Assembly (NCBI RefSeq): GCF_002056795.1
Contig: NZ_CP020104.1
Span: 4,411,501 to 4,475,500 of the forward strand
DNA: 64,000 nt
Source: Spirosoma aerolatum
GTDB lineage: Bacteria > Bacteroidota > Bacteroidia > Cytophagales > Spirosomataceae
Direction: 5' to 3'
Positions 61,769 to 64,000 of the stretch are shown here, piece by piece. Positions within the stretch are counted from its first letter, which is position 1. Each line of letters starts with the position of its first letter. A model generated the notes under the pieces. The model did not search any database and was not told the origin of the DNA. It was given only the letters and a program-made list of their open reading frames with translations. Made by a program: the position numbers and the translations under genes.

Positions 61769-61833
61769 AAAATGCATTTCAGTTTACGATCATGGTAAAC
61801 GGTGAACCATATATCGCTTCTCTAGCCACCTTC

Positions 61834-62766
61834 TTAGGTTGAGGTGGGCAACTGAGCTTGAGTTTTCGTCAATCGGCTATTAAGAAACGGATAAGCCAGT
61901 ACAGCCGCCAGAATCACCAGCGTTCCGCCGTAAAAGCCCAATGTCATGCGTTCAGTATCGCCAAAAATCAAAACGGCCAGCAAGATACCATAAACTGGCT
62001 CCAAATTAACGGTCAACACTGCCATATAAGGCGAGAACTTTCGTAACAGGCTCACCCCTATCGAATAAGCATAGACCGTACAAACTAGTGAAAGCACCAA
62101 TAACCAGAGCCATTGCCAGGTCGATTCAGGCACATATTGAACACTGGCCGATGTATCAACCGAAGCCGTCCATTGAACTAGCAGCCACAAGCCCAGAGCC
62201 GCCACAGATGCGCCAATCATTTCATAAAACGAAATAACCAGGGCATTATAGCGCTGGGTAAACCGACTATTGATGATGGTGAACAACGACGATAGCATAG
62301 CCGAAAGCACGGCTACCGTCAACCCAACGACTTTGTCGAACTCAAACCGAAAAATCAGGTAAAGCCCCAGCATTACAACGGCTCCCAGCACGACTTCAAT
62401 CGGCCTTACCCGCCTACGCAACACCAATGGCTCCAACACACTCGCCCAAAGTGAACTCGTCGCCATACCGGCCAGACACACCGATACGTTGGCCAGTCGG
62501 GCAGCCAGAAAAAACAATACCCAATGCAGGCCAATCAATCCGCCCGTAGCCAGTAATCGCCAATAATCGGTAGAAGCTACGTTCAGATTCTGCCTGCGAC
62601 CTAACAGAACGAGTCCCATTCCCACTACCGCCAGCACCGTACGAAACAATACGACTCCTGACGCATCAAGCGGAGCCAGCAATTTTCCTAATATAGCCGT
62701 AAACCCCCAGATCAGAACAATGAAATGGAGCTGGAGATAGTCGGTGAACGTGGGTTTATAAGTCAT
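61834..62766 (-). CDS. EamA/DMT-superfamily transporter
   Basis: 310 residues from ATG 62766 with ten hydrophobic helices in two EamA repeats (FIVLIWGFTAILGKLLAPLDA near the start of the first; LWLLVLSLVCTVYAYSIGVSLL in the second). Drug/metabolite transporter family; the substrate is unknown, usually small metabolites, amino acids or sugars. The open frame extends 17 codons upstream but without membrane character. It sits between the LptF/G permease and the GT-C genes on the same strand, so may be in one transcript. Confidence 0.93.
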   Translation of the reverse strand: MTYKPTFTDYLQLHFIVLIWGFTAILGKLLAPLDASGVVLFRTVLAVVGMGLVLLGRRQNLNVASTDYWRLLATGGLIGLHWVLFFLAARLANVSVCLAGMATSSLWASVLEPLVLRRRVRPIEVVLGAVVMLGLYLIFRFEFDKVVGLTVAVLSAMLSSLFTIINSRFTQRYNALVISFYEMIGASVAALGLWLLVQWTASVDTSASVQYVPESTWQWLWLLVLSLVCTVYAYSIGVSLLRKFSPYMAVLTVNLEPVYGILLAVLIFGDTERMTLGFYGGTLVILAAVLAYPFLNSRLTKTQAQLPTST

Positions 62767-62847
62767 TAATTTTAAATGATAGGCTGAGTGAATAATAGAA
62801 TTGGAACAGCTAACCATCCACTCAGTCTATCATTCGCTCAGTCAGAA

Positions 62848-63924
62848 TTATCGGGGAATCGTATTGTACAACAGCACACCAATAGCGGTAAAAATAGCAT
62901 TGGGAAGCCATACGGCGATAATAGGATTCAGATTACCGGATTCGGCAATTCCCTTCGCCAGCATAAAAAATAGTAGGTAGGTAAAGGCCAGTATGAAACC
63001 GAGTGCCACTTGCCAACCAACCCCCCGACGGCTTTTACGGGCCGACATAATAACCCCAATAATCGTCAGGATAATAATCGCAAACGGTCGGGTATCTCGA
63101 CTGTATTTTTCAAGCAGGTACGTCTCTACCCCATCCGAACCACGGCTTTTCAGCAAATCAATGTATTTGTTGAGTTCCGGCCGGGTAAGGGTTTCAAAAA
63201 GATTGAAATTAGAGCTAAAATCGTCTGGTTTCAGATTCAGTGTCGTATCGATACGGGAACCGGGTGTGAGGGTTTCATGCATCCCATTAATGTCCCGAAT
63301 CCGATAATCAACAATCGACCATTTCTTTTTCTTGGCATCCCATTCAATATGGTCGGCCGAAAGCTTTTGTTTCAACTGATTGCCTTCTACACGTTCCAGG
63401 GTGAATTTATACCCGGTATTGCTCATGTTGTTATAGCTTTCCAGATAGGCGTAGGTATTGGGAGCTATTTTGAGGTGTACGTTTCGGTTCGAGTACGTAA
63501 AAGCATCGTTAATGTATTTAATCTCAAACGCAATCCGGGTTTTATTGGCTTTCGGAATTACGTAATTGACCATAAAATACGTCAGCACCGCCAGCACGGT
63601 TGCTCCCAATGTATAGGGAAATAATAGCCGAACAAAACTGACTCCACTGCTCAGAATAGCAATAATTTCGGTCCGGGCGGCCAATCGCGAGGTCAGGAAT
63701 ACGGTGGCGATAAAGACCATCAGCGGACTAATGTAATTGGCCCAATAGGGAATAAAGTTGAGGTAATAATCCCACAGGATCTCATTACCAGGTGCATTTG
63801 TCTTGTGAAAATTGTCCACCTTCTCGGTGTAATCGATCATCACAACTACCAGCACAATCACCATTACCACAAAAATGTAGGTCTGTAAAAAGCGCTTAAG
63901 AATATACCAGTCTAAAAGTTTCAT
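62848..63924 (-). CDS. LptF/LptG-family permease (YjgP/YjgQ)
   Basis: 358 residues: three N-terminal TM helices (residues ~12-30, 58-77, 98-118), a periplasmic beta-jellyroll (about 130-265) and three C-terminal helices (about 275-355). N-terminal LLDWYILKRFLQTYIF is the family signature. It would form the permease of the lipopolysaccharide export ABC complex with LptB. Whether it is F or G cannot be decided from sequence alone. It is first of the long minus-strand run toward the MBOAT gene; the window edge is 76 bases upstream. Confidence 0.92.
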   Translation of the reverse strand: MKLLDWYILKRFLQTYIFVVMVIVLVVVMIDYTEKVDNFHKTNAPGNEILWDYYLNFIPYWANYISPLMVFIATVFLTSRLAARTEIIAILSSGVSFVRLLFPYTLGATVLAVLTYFMVNYVIPKANKTRIAFEIKYINDAFTYSNRNVHLKIAPNTYAYLESYNNMSNTGYKFTLERVEGNQLKQKLSADHIEWDAKKKKWSIVDYRIRDINGMHETLTPGSRIDTTLNLKPDDFSSNFNLFETLTRPELNKYIDLLKSRGSDGVETYLLEKYSRDTRPFAIIILTIIGVIMSARKSRRGVGWQVALGFILAFTYLLFFMLAKGIAESGNLNPIIAVWLPNAIFTAIGVLLYNTIPR

Positions 63925-64000
63925 ATTCCGATTGATCGTTTACGATTTCCAAAAACCGTAAACACGCACTAATTCACTAATAAATTTTTAGCCACTTCAT

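Overview
The window reads as a chromosome segment of a Bacteroidota bacterium, most likely a Cytophagales/Spirosomaceae member (Spirosoma-like). The evidence is the SusC/SusD pair, a GLPGLI-family protein, a CarboxypepD_reg TonB receptor with an OMP_b-brl_3 barrel, the N-acyl-ornithine carbamoyltransferase route to arginine, DUF4286 and DUF4260 proteins, lipoproteins with the signal pattern of this phylum, and upstream boxes of the TAnnTTTG type instead of sigma70 boxes. No rRNA, tRNA, CRISPR array or complete insertion sequence was recognised.

Layout. 1-5961 (+): a partial small protein, queA, ispD, meaB, then a blue-copper (cupredoxin) protein followed by a secreted beta-propeller dehydrogenase-like protein. 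6037-7028 (-): two very hydrophilic, probably disordered proteins. 7555-12364 (-): susC-susD outer-membrane uptake pair. 12945-16898 (-): GT4 glycosyltransferase fused to a helical-barrel domain, plus a GH130 glycoside phosphorylase. 17169-19346 (-): secreted M43-type metalloprotease. 19559-23589: RND/MMPL exporter, DUF4286, cytochrome-b-like membrane protein and NlpC/P60 peptidase. 23673-27024 (-): arginine genes argD, argF' and argB; a 371-bp element with imperfect terminal inverted repeats and a decayed GxxExxY gene sits between argD and argF'. 27178-30150 (-): an alpha/beta hydrolase and three tandem paralogous lipoproteins. 30360-32518 (-): clpP and clpX, with a strong terminator between them.

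32654-35962 (+): an XRE regulator, then an AT-rich two-gene module, an OLD/AAA_15-type ATPase followed by a small TOPRIM (DUF3226-like) protein. The module overlaps a housekeeping M42 aminopeptidase gene by ATGA. It is the best candidate in the window for a little-described system, probably anti-phage defence, with the split layout of PARIS-type systems. 36037-39967 (-): TonB receptor and GLPGLI protein. 40090-44838: metal-receptor-like protein, AraC regulator, DUF4260, outer-membrane barrel, PhyH dioxygenase and a coiled-coil protein built of 14-residue repeats. 45013-47619: aroA and nagA. 48447-51920 (+): TonB receptor with a small lipoprotein. 52113-55761: ribD, prmC, MoxR ATPase and msrB. 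55809-63924 (-): LptF/G permease, EamA transporter, two polytopic GT-C-like proteins, GT2 and MBOAT, a probable surface-glycan assembly or decoration cluster.

A dispersed intergenic repeat has two clear copies (46289-46370 and 54103-54198) and probable fragments elsewhere. Many operons end in strong hairpins, so transcription units can be drawn with fair confidence. All assignments are from reading the sequence; no database search was run.
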